From contig JAGWJK010000407.1 in NCBI GenBank assembly GCA_028865845.1, positions 1 through 5,157 on the forward strand: a DNA stretch of 5,157 bases, read 5' to 3'. This document shows positions 1 to 5,157 of the stretch, one piece after another. Positions within the stretch are counted from its first letter, which is position 1, and each line of letters opens with the position of its first letter. The translations under genes were made by a program, and so were the position numbers. This stretch comes from Rhizobiaceae bacterium. Lineage in GTDB: Bacteria > Pseudomonadota > Alphaproteobacteria > Rhizobiales > Rhizobiaceae. The notes below the pieces were generated by a model. The model was not told the DNA's origin, did no database searches, and saw nothing but the letters and a program-made list of their open reading frames with translations.

Positions 1-1013
1 AAATGGCGATGACCTATCTTCTCGATGATCCGTCGCCGCGCGTACGGCTGTCGCTTGCCGAGGCGCTTGCCCGATCGGTAGATGCGCCACGAAATGTCGT
101 GTTGTCGCTCGCCGAAGATCAGCCGGAGATCGCAAGCCACGTTCTTCTGTTTTCGCCTGTCTTCACCGATGCCGATCTGGTCGACCTCACGGCCCGGGGC
201 AGCAATGTCACGCGTATTCTGATTTCGTCGCGCGGAAGCGTTTCGCGGCCGGTGGCTGCGGCTCTTGCTGAAATCGGCGGCGAGACCGAAATTCTTTGCC
301 TGCTGGAAAACGACGGTGCGGCGCTCTCGCGCTCTACGTTGAAACGCATTGCCGAACTTCATGGCGATCATGCTGAGATACGTGGCCAGCTGCTGGCCCG
401 CGACCTCCTGCCTTGCGACGTCCGCCATCTGCTGATGCGCCATGTCGGTGCGGCACTGGCGGGTTCGGGCCTGATCCAGGCAACCATTGGCAACGGCCGA
501 CTGCAGCACATCACCCGCGAGGCCAGCGAGGCGGCAACGGTCTCGATTGCCGGCACTGTGGAGCACGAGGATATCCCGACCCTTGTGGAGCACCTCCGCC
601 AGTCGGGCTGGCTGACGCCGGCCTTCCTGATGCACGCGCTTTGCTCGGGCAAGGTGGATTTCTTCGCCAACGCGGTTACCAACCTCTCCGGCGTTGATGA
701 GCGCCGGGTCCGTTCGATCCTTTCGACCGGCCGCGTCTACGCGGTTCGTGCGCTTTATGAATCCGCTGGCCTGCCGCGCGATATCAGCGTCGTTTTCGTC
801 GAGGCCACACTCATCTGGCGTGAGGCGTCTCGCGCCGGCGGTCATACCATGCTCGAAAACGTTTCGGCGCGGCTGACGCGCAAGTTCCGCGCGACGGAAC
901 AGTCGCCTGGTGCGACGGTGGAACTGCTGGACATGGTCGAAAAGCTTGCCAATGCCGAGCGGCGGCAGGTGGCGCGTTCGTTCGCATCTCTGGCCGCACT
1001 CGCTGCAGCGTGA
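1..1013 (+). CDS. DUF2336 domain-containing protein (5' end outside window)
   Basis: A helical-repeat protein of the DUF2336 family (PF10098), of unknown biochemical role and probably cytoplasmic: I see no signal peptide or membrane segment in the visible part. The reading frame is open from the left edge and ends at TGA 1011-1013. The first ATG, at 3-5, opens straight into a HEAT-like helix pair (LLDDPSPRVRLSLAEALA, residues 6-23 counted from that ATG). Family members normally have more helices before this point, so I take that Met as internal and the true start as upstream. Further repeat-like units follow: HVLLFSPVFTDADLVDL at about 46-62, then the SRGSVSRPVAAAL and STLKRIAELHGD helices. 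The C-terminal third is helical and ends in an Ala-rich tail. A GNAT gene follows after 36 bp on the same strand with no clear terminator between, so cotranscription is plausible. The family call rests on remembered resemblance. Confidence 0.8.
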   Translation, partial: MAMTYLLDDPSPRVRLSLAEALARSVDAPRNVVLSLAEDQPEIASHVLLFSPVFTDADLVDLTARGSNVTRILISSRGSVSRPVAAALAEIGGETEILCLLENDGAALSRSTLKRIAELHGDHAEIRGQLLARDLLPCDVRHLLMRHVGAALAGSGLIQATIGNGRLQHITREASEAATVSIAGTVEHEDIPTLVEHLRQSGWLTPAFLMHALCSGKVDFFANAVTNLSGVDERRVRSILSTGRVYAVRALYESAGLPRDISVVFVEATLIWREASRAGGHTMLENVSARLTRKFRATEQSPGATVELLDMVEKLANAERRQVARSFASLAALAAA

Positions 1014-1037
1014 TACTGCTCGGCTCTCGAAGCTTTC

Positions 1038-1041
1038 AGGA
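1038..1041 (+). promoter_or_regulatory. Ribosome binding site deciding the TTG start of the GNAT gene
   Basis: AGGA lies 8 nt before the TTG at 1050-1052, a good Shine-Dalgarno distance. The next in-frame ATG is codon 20, already inside the first conserved helix of the acetyltransferase fold, so this site supports the rarer TTG start. Confidence 0.6.
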
Positions 1042-1049
1042 CAGAATCC

Positions 1050-1508
1050 TTGCTGACCATTGCCATTGAGTCGCCGCGCCAAGACGGTGTCATCCGTCTT
1101 CTCGACATGTCGAGCGCCTATGCGGAATCGCTCTATCCGGCGGACAGCAACCATATTCTCGATCTGACGTCTCTCGAAGAACCCGAAGTGACGTTCTGGG
1201 TGGCGCGGCTTGCTGGCGATATCATCGGCTGCTGCGCGCTGGTCGAGGCAGGCGATGGCACGGCGGAGATCAAGCGCATGTTCGTTGATCCCGCCGCCAG
1301 GGGACAGAAGGCCGCCCTCAAACTGATGGAAGTGCTCGAGGAGAAGGCGGTCGAAAAGAAGCTGACAGCCGTCAGGTTGGAGACCGGGATATATCAGCCC
1401 GAAGCGATAGGCCTCTACCACAAGCTCGGCTACGTCGACATCGACGCCTTCGGCGAATACAAGCCTGATCCGCTCAGTCTCTTCATGGAAAAGAAGTTAT
1501 CTCGATAG
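1050..1508 (+). CDS. GNAT family N-acetyltransferase, YsnE-like
   Basis: A 152-residue single-domain GNAT enzyme, expected to move an acetyl group from acetyl-CoA to an amine; the substrate is unknown. Visible elements in order are: N-terminal strand and helix with SLYPADSNHILDL (27-39), strand pair VTFWVARLAGDIIGCCALVE (47-66), motif A strand and turn EIKRMFVDPAARGQKAA (73-89), motif B strand VRLETG (108-113), and the helix and loop PEAIGLYHKLGYVD (117-130) typical of the GNAT C-terminus. The end, DPLSLFMEKKL (140-150), resembles the end of Bacillus YsnE (DPNSVFMTKKL, from memory), which suggests that subgroup. The acetyl-CoA pyrophosphate loop reads RGQKAA, so the usual fourth-position Gly of R-x-x-G-x-G/A is Lys. 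The start is TTG, chosen for the AGGA 8 nt upstream and because an ATG start at codon 20 would remove conserved N-terminal sequence. It probably shares a transcript with the DUF2336 gene. Its stop lies 10 bp from the stop of the convergent permease gene. Confidence 0.88.
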   Translation: MLTIAIESPRQDGVIRLLDMSSAYAESLYPADSNHILDLTSLEEPEVTFWVARLAGDIIGCCALVEAGDGTAEIKRMFVDPAARGQKAALKLMEVLEEKAVEKKLTAVRLETGIYQPEAIGLYHKLGYVDIDAFGEYKPDPLSLFMEKKLSR

Positions 1509-1518
1509 CCTGATCTGA

Positions 1519-2712
1519 TCAGCCTTCGGAAACATCCCGAACGTGCAGCTGCAGTTCGGGCTCCTGCAGCGCATGGTCCTCCGCGATTTCCGCTTCACGG
1601 ATCCATTCGCGCCAGATGGCAACGATGATGGCCATCAGCACCGGCCCGATGAAGAGCCCGAGAAAGCCCATGGTCTTCACGCCACCGACCAGGCCGAAAA
1701 AGGTCGGCAGGAAGGGAAGCTTGATCGGACCGCCGACCAGCTTCGGACGCAGCGTCTTGTCGACGACGAAGAGCTCTACCGTTCCCCAGATGAAGAGGCC
1801 GATGCCAGCCCAATGCGAACCGCTGGCAACCAGGTAGATCGAGACGAGCGACATGGAGAGCGGCGCGCCGCCGGGAACCAGCGCCATGACGCCGGTGAGC
1901 ACGCCGAGCGTGACAGCGGAAGGCGCGCCGGCGATCCAATAGGCGATGCCGAGCACGACACCTTCGCCGATGGCGATCAGCGTCATTCCCATGACGGTCG
2001 AACTGATGGTGGCTGGAACGACGCGAGAAATCCGCTCCCAGCGATGCGGCAGGATTCGCTCGCCGAGCAGGTCGACCTGACGCACGAACGTAGCGCCATC
2101 GCGGTAGACGAAGAACAGGGCGATCAGCATAAACAGCAGCGTCAGGATAACGTGAAATGCGCCGCCGCCGGCCGCAAGCACTGCCCGGTAGATATTGCCT
2201 ATGTGCGCGCCGCTGACGAGCTGCGCCAGTTCGCCCATCGCGCCGGGGCTGCCCACATATTGCGTCCACTGGTCACCGAGCCAATCGCCGATCACCGGCA
2301 GCGCCAGAATCCAGGTTGGCGGAGGTGCGCCGTCGCGGTTGACATGCACTGCCCAGGTAAACCAATCGCGGACTTCACCAGCCATGTAAAATGCCGAAAG
2401 CACGATCGGAAGCACCAGGAAAGCAACGATGAAGCCGATGGCAATCGTCGCGGCAAGGGTCGTATTGCCGCCGACGCGGCGCAACAGCTCGTTGTAAAGC
2501 GGCCAGGTGGCGAAACCGATCACGCCCGCCGCAAGCACGGGCACGAGGAAGCCGTAGAAGAAATAAATGCCGGCGGCGGCAATCAGGATCAGCAGCCAGC
2601 GCGCCGCAGAGATAGAGGGAATAAGAGCCATGCGCGTGGGGGCGCTTGGCCCCAGCCACCGCGGCTCTTTCGGCTTATGACGTTCGAATACACCCACCGG
2701 ACTTATTTTCAC
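1519..2712 (-). CDS. AI-2E family transporter (PF01594 permease)
   Basis: A polytopic inner-membrane protein of 397 residues, a normal size for this family, which includes E. coli TqsA and YdiK as well as Na+/H+ antiporter-like members; the name does not prove autoinducer-2 transport. Hydrophobic segments lie at about 37-53, 55-74, 84-110, 186-204, 236-261, 264-283, 286-318 and 337-368. A long soluble stretch between segments 3 and 4 (about 112-180) is typical of the family. The conserved C-terminal half is clear: VDKTLRPKLVGG (317-328), LPFLPTFFGLVGG (332-344) and GFLGLFIGPVLMAI (349-362), followed by a charged tail. The start is uncertain. The GTG at 2710-2712 gives a 27-residue polar extension before ATG codon 28 (2629-2631), and a GTG at codon 6 is also possible. 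A purine-rich AAGAAGA directly abuts the first GTG, which is too close for an ideal ribosome site, while the internal ATG has no visible Shine-Dalgarno. A promoter candidate lies at 2733-2761. Confidence 0.88.
   Translation of the reverse strand: MKISPVGVFERHKPKEPRWLGPSAPTRMALIPSISAARWLLILIAAAGIYFFYGFLVPVLAAGVIGFATWPLYNELLRRVGGNTTLAATIAIGFIVAFLVLPIVLSAFYMAGEVRDWFTWAVHVNRDGAPPPTWILALPVIGDWLGDQWTQYVGSPGAMGELAQLVSGAHIGNIYRAVLAAGGGAFHVILTLLFMLIALFFVYRDGATFVRQVDLLGERILPHRWERISRVVPATISSTVMGMTLIAIGEGVVLGIAYWIAGAPSAVTLGVLTGVMALVPGGAPLSMSLVSIYLVASGSHWAGIGLFIWGTVELFVVDKTLRPKLVGGPIKLPFLPTFFGLVGGVKTMGFLGLFIGPVLMAIIVAIWREWIREAEIAEDHALQEPELQLHVRDVSEG
1536..1560. terminator. Strong inverted repeat at the convergent GNAT/permease junction
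   Basis: CCCGAAC (1536-1542) pairs with GTTCGGG (1554-1560). Between them, after one unpaired G (1543), lies the self-complementary TGCAGCTGCA (1544-1553). This gives about ten base pairs with one bulge and an AGCT loop. It sits 27 nt after the GNAT stop, inside the last codons of the permease gene (residues about 384-391). No T tract follows on either strand, so it is not a classical intrinsic terminator. It could still stop or stabilise the 3' ends of both convergent transcripts. Structure is seen; function is inferred. Confidence 0.35.
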
Positions 2713-2732
2713 TCTTCTTATTAGACCAACCG

Positions 2733-2761
2733 GTTATGGGGTATGATCTGGGCCGATTCAA
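2733..2761 (-). promoter_or_regulatory. Candidate sigma-70-type promoter of the permease gene
   Basis: Read on the minus strand, TTGAAT (2756-2761) and CATAAC (2733-2738) are separated by exactly 17 nt, each matching four of six positions of the TTGACA/TATAAT consensus. Transcription would start near 2725-2727, leaving a leader of roughly 13-15 nt before the GTG at 2712. An 8-bp palindrome, AACCGGTT (2728-2735), overlaps the -10 box and could be an operator, though this is speculative. A weaker alternative further upstream is TTGCTG (2801-2806), 16 nt, then TATAGG. Confidence 0.4.
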
Positions 2762-2804
2762 GGGATACCACCGGAAAGCCTATATAAACTGTCGCTATGT
2801 CAGC

Positions 2805-2849
2805 AAAAAGACTACCGAGGCGGGTAACGCCCTTTCTTTATGAAGGGCG
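2805..2849 (-). terminator. Probable terminator of the phytase-like gene
   Basis: CGCCCTT (2828-2834) and AAGGGCG (2843-2849) form a 7-bp GC-rich stem with an 8-nt loop. The stop codon (2838-2840) lies in the loop. On the minus strand a weak second stem follows (TACC/GGTA around a 6-nt loop), then a run of five T at 2805-2809. The stem and T tract are not adjacent, so the call is moderate. It lies upstream of the candidate permease promoter, consistent with separate transcription of the two genes. Confidence 0.4.
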
Positions 2850-3971
2850 GCGAACGACCTTGAATGCCAGGAACTGGGTCTTCTGCGTCGGATTGAAATT
2901 GTTATCGGCAACGAAGATCAGCACATCGGTGCCGTCCTTGGCCTTGCCGAAAGTCACGCCCTCGACATTGTCAGGAGAAAGACCGAGCGCTCTCAGATCC
3001 ATAACCTGAACCTTGCGCACTGGAACGATGCGCTGGTCGGTCTTTGCGAGCGACGGGATGGCGGAAACGTCCGTAGCACCGTCGAGATCGAACATGTTGA
3101 TGACCGCGGAGTTGCCGACGTCCTGAGCGTAGCCGCGCTCGATGGAAAGCACATGCCTGTCGTCGAGCGCCAGGATTTCCGACATGCCGAAATCGCTCCA
3201 GCCGCCGGCCTTGGCGGGCGCCTGCGGGATCGGCGAAACCGGGTAGACATACTGTGCCTTCTGCTCGCCCGACGTCGCGTCGTAACGGATAAGACGGGCG
3301 AGGGCACCATTGGTGAGCGTCGTCATCGGGCCATCCTGGTAGAGCGCCGATTCAAGCCCGACGAGGAGATCGCCACCGGAAAGGAAGGTCAGATCCTCGA
3401 AGGCGAGGTTGTCGCGAATGCCCGTGCTCTTGTCGGCCGTCGGCGCAAAGCCTGAAGGCAGCGGCAACTCGCGGACAAAGCTGCCGTCGCGGTTGGTGAC
3501 GCGCACGAAGGGCGGCAACAGCGCCTTGCCGTCGCCTTCACTGCTCCAATAAATGCCGTCCTTGCCAATGCGGATCGATTCGGCATCGACAGTGCGGAAG
3601 GCAAAGGGCTGACCGTTCTTGTCCTTCAGCGTCACGTGATCGAGAACGGTGACGCCCTTGAGGCCGGCAGCACTGACATCGATATCGAGATCGTAAAAAC
3701 GAGCGGGCGCCTTTTCCGAGCGGTCGTCGCTGATGGAAATGTAGTGACCGGTCGACGGATCGAAATCGATGCCCGACAGACCGCCGACTTCGACGCCGTT
3801 TTCCATGAAGCCCGTCGGTATATCGTATTCGCCCAGATAGGAAAGGCTGATGCCGGCCTTGCAATCCCCAAACGGGCAGGGGACGTCGATCGTCGAACCG
3901 ATGTCGAGAGCCCTAGCGGCTGTGGAACCGAGAAGAATGGCGGCGGCAGTCATCAACAGAGGCTTCAACAT
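2838..3971 (-). CDS. Exported esterase-like activity of phytase family protein
   Basis: A 377-residue exported protein of the phytase-like/esterase-like family (PF13449), probably a beta-propeller-type fold in the periplasm; the substrate is unknown and phytase activity should not be assumed. The ATG at 3969-3971 begins a clear Sec signal peptide: Lys3, a hydrophobic core (4-18) and an Ala-Arg-Ala cleavage site after residue 21. The frame stays open 45 codons further upstream, but that stretch is polar, would hide the signal peptide, and runs into the hairpin after parE, so I reject the longer start. Family-type motifs are GLSGIDFDP (64-72), ISDDRS (80-85), DAES (129-132), LAFEDL (189-194), IERGY (277-281), NVEGVTFG (335-342) and VADNNF (354-359) near the C-terminus. 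The mature protein has only two cysteines, in CPFGDC (32-37), a likely disulfide. The ribosome site is weak: GAGA about 5 nt and GGAAG about 13 nt before the ATG. It lies downstream of parE, separated by 138 bp containing a likely terminator. Confidence 0.87.
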   Translation of the reverse strand: MLKPLLMTAAAILLGSTAARALDIGSTIDVPCPFGDCKAGISLSYLGEYDIPTGFMENGVEVGGLSGIDFDPSTGHYISISDDRSEKAPARFYDLDIDVSAAGLKGVTVLDHVTLKDKNGQPFAFRTVDAESIRIGKDGIYWSSEGDGKALLPPFVRVTNRDGSFVRELPLPSGFAPTADKSTGIRDNLAFEDLTFLSGGDLLVGLESALYQDGPMTTLTNGALARLIRYDATSGEQKAQYVYPVSPIPQAPAKAGGWSDFGMSEILALDDRHVLSIERGYAQDVGNSAVINMFDLDGATDVSAIPSLAKTDQRIVPVRKVQVMDLRALGLSPDNVEGVTFGKAKDGTDVLIFVADNNFNPTQKTQFLAFKVVRRPS

Positions 3972-4060
3972 GGCGATCTCGTCACTTCCAGCGTTCGCGA
4001 AGATGCCGCATCTACGCATCAGCCCGTGACGCTTTCGTAACGGATGGCAGTCAAACCTGT

Positions 4061-4109
4061 AAAAAAGATCAACCGCGGATCGGGAGGTCGGCCGTTCGAC
4101 CGACATCTC
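4061..4109 (-). terminator. Probable terminator of parE
   Basis: Immediately after the parE stop, GTCGGCC (4087-4093) pairs with GACCGAC (4098-4104) around a four-base loop, giving 7 bp with one G-T wobble. After one mismatch, GGGA (4082-4085) pairs with TCTC (4106-4109). On the minus strand a weak GATC/GATC stem and then six T (4061-4066) follow about 15 nt further on. The strong hairpin and the T tract are separated, so this may be a two-part terminator or a stabilised 3' end. Further downstream, before the phytase-like gene, TTGACT (4049-4054, minus strand) resembles a -35 box, but I see no matching -10 box at 15-19 nt. Confidence 0.45.
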
Positions 4110-5157
4110 TCAGATATCGAGATTTTCCGCGAAGGCGGCGCGCTCCTGGATGAAGCGGAAGCGGGCGTCGGCCTTGGTCCCCATCAGATTGTCGACCGCA
4201 TCGCGCGTGCCTTCAAAATCGACCTCGTCGATCTCGACGCGCAGAAGCGTGCGCTTCGTCGGGTCCATGGTGGTTTCCTTCAGCTGCGCCGGCAGCATCT
4301 CGCCGAGACCTTTGAAGCGGCTGATCTCGATCTTGCCCTTGCCCTTGAACTCGGTTTCCATCAGTTCCAGCCGGTGCGCGTCGTCACGGGCATAGATCGA
4401 TTTCGTTCCCTGCGTGATCTTGTAGAGCGGCGGCACGGCGAGGAAGAGATGGCCGCCGCGAACGAGCTCCGGCATCTCCTGGTAGAAGAAGGTGATCAGC
4501 AGCGAGGCGATGTGGGCACCGTCGACATCGGCATCGGTCATGACTACGATACGTTGATAGCGCAAGTCTTCCTCGCGATATTTCGAGCGCGTGCCGCAGC
4601 CGAGCGCCTGGATGAGATCGGCGATCTGCTGGTTGGCCGAGAGCTTTTCGCGGCCGGCGCTGGCGACGTTGAGGATCTTGCCACGCAGCGGCAGAATTGC
4701 CTGATTCATGCGGTTGCGCGCCTGTTTGGCCGAACCGCCTGCCGAGTCACCTTCGACCAGGAACAGTTCGGCACCCTCGGCGGTGTTCTGCGAACAATCG
4801 GCAAGTTTGCCGGGCAGGCGCAGCTTGCGCACGGCGGTCTTGCGGTTGACTTCCTTTTCCTTGCGGCGGCGCAGGCGTTCTTCCGCACGCTCGATTACCC
4901 AATCGAGCAGCTTCTCGGCTTCAGCCGGATTGTCGGTCAGATAGTGGTCGAAGGGATCGCGCAAGGCGTTTTCGACGATACGCTGCGCCTCGACGCTTGC
5001 CAGCTTGTCTTTCGTCTGGCCGACGAATTCCGGCTCGCGGATGAAGACCGACAGCATGCCGACGCCGGAGATCATCACGTCGTCGGTGGTGATCGCCGCC
5101 GCACGCTTGTTCTGAGTCATCTCAGCATAGCTCTTCAGCCCCTTGGTCAGCGCAATG
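4110..5157 (-). CDS. parE: DNA topoisomerase IV subunit B, C-terminal half (5' end outside window)
   Basis: ParE is the ATPase/TOPRIM subunit of topoisomerase IV, which with ParC unlinks daughter chromosomes in an ATP-dependent reaction in the cytoplasm. The frame is open through the right edge: 12 further codons (IALTKGLKSYAE) precede the Met at 5118-5120, so that Met is internal. About 348 residues are visible, roughly the C-terminal half of a protein usually near 650-700. Counting from that Met: end of the transducer domain with LSVFIREPEFVGQTKDKL (23-40), LPGKLADC (102-109), TOPRIM motif EGDSAGG (123-129, bases 4734-4754) with catalytic Glu123, PLRGKILNV (144-152), metal-binding DADVD (196-200, bases 4521-4535), PPLYKI (230-235), and RFKGLGEM (268-275) with QLKETTMDP (279-287). 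The TOPRIM region lacks the roughly 170-residue insertion of proteobacterial GyrB, and QLKETTMDP (rather than QLWETT) is ParE-like, so I prefer parE over gyrB. The N-terminal GHKL ATPase domain is not in view. Confidence 0.93.
   Translation of the reverse strand, partial: IALTKGLKSYAEMTQNKRAAAITTDDVMISGVGMLSVFIREPEFVGQTKDKLASVEAQRIVENALRDPFDHYLTDNPAEAEKLLDWVIERAEERLRRRKEKEVNRKTAVRKLRLPGKLADCSQNTAEGAELFLVEGDSAGGSAKQARNRMNQAILPLRGKILNVASAGREKLSANQQIADLIQALGCGTRSKYREEDLRYQRIVVMTDADVDGAHIASLLITFFYQEMPELVRGGHLFLAVPPLYKITQGTKSIYARDDAHRLELMETEFKGKGKIEISRFKGLGEMLPAQLKETTMDPTKRTLLRVEIDEVDFEGTRDAVDNLMGTKADARFRFIQERAAFAENLDI

Noticed and set aside
1511..1526. Small inverted repeat CTGATC-T-GATCAG between the GNAT and permease stops as a terminator
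   Set aside because: The stem is only five or six AT-containing pairs with almost no loop, and no T tract follows on either strand. The larger hairpin at 1536-1560 is a better candidate.
1543..2724. A 393-codon open frame on the + strand, antisense to the permease gene
   Set aside because: Its product is low-complexity, rich in Arg, Asp, His and Gln, with no recognisable domain. It mirrors the codon structure of the permease gene in GC-rich DNA, where long antisense frames are common.
2646..2843. A 65-codon + strand frame across the gap between the permease and phytase-like genes
   Set aside because: It overlaps the start of the permease gene and its promoter, has no convincing ribosome site and shows no recognisable domain.
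4020..4060. Possible Pho box upstream of the phytase-like gene
   Set aside because: On the minus strand CTGCCAT resembles the CTGTCAT half-site, but no second half-site of acceptable match lies 11 nt away. Phosphate control is not supported by sequence.
3972..4106. N-terminal extension of the phytase-like protein from an ATG at 4106
   Set aside because: It is polar and without family resemblance, begins inside the hairpin after parE, and would place the clear signal peptide 45 residues from the N-terminus.
4110..5157. Assignment of the topoisomerase fragment as gyrB
   Set aside because: The GyrB-type insertion in the TOPRIM region is absent, and the QLKETTMDP and PLRGKILNV forms fit ParE better. 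The TOPRIM-to-end length is also ParE-like.
1..5157. Mobile elements, CRISPR arrays, tRNA or rRNA genes, toxin-antitoxin or defence systems
   Set aside because: I saw no direct repeats, transposase or integrase motifs, clover-leaf sequences or repeat-spacer pattern. The genes present account for nearly all of the window.

Overview
The window looks like a piece of an alphaproteobacterial chromosome, most probably Rhizobiaceae (Rhizobium, Agrobacterium or Sinorhizobium type). I infer this from the high GC content, the DUF2336 protein (a family largely confined to Alphaproteobacteria) and the style of the ParE, AI-2E-family and phytase-like proteins. No database search was possible, so the genus is a judgement from memory of these families.

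Layout: two genes run rightward and three run leftward, meeting tail to tail at about 1508/1519. On the + strand, the 3' part of a DUF2336 gene (1-1013, start outside the window) is followed after 36 bp by a YsnE-like GNAT acetyltransferase gene (1050-1508, TTG start). On the - strand, reading right to left, come the 3' half of parE, encoding topoisomerase IV subunit B (4110-5157, start outside the window), an exported phytase-like/esterase-like protein (2838-3971), and an AI-2E-family membrane permease (1519-2712). Gaps are 10 bp at the convergent junction, 125 bp between the permease and the phytase-like gene, and 138 bp between the phytase-like gene and parE. There is no gene-free stretch over 300 bp.

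Each leftward gene has an inverted repeat at or near its stop codon: 1536-1560 inside the end of the permease gene, 2828-2849 across the phytase-like stop, and 4082-4109 just after the parE stop. The last two are followed about 20 nt later by a T tract, so the three leftward genes are probably transcribed largely as separate units. A plausible sigma-70-type promoter lies directly before the permease gene.

Functionally this is mostly housekeeping and ordinary core-genome content: chromosome decatenation (ParE), envelope functions (permease, exported beta-propeller-like protein), a small-molecule acetyltransferase and a helical-repeat protein of unknown role. I found no tRNA or rRNA, CRISPR array, insertion sequence, integrase, toxin-antitoxin or defence locus, and no sign of a previously undescribed system. 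The points worth a second look are the structured gene ends, the start-site questions, and the substrates of the DUF2336, GNAT, permease and phytase-like proteins.
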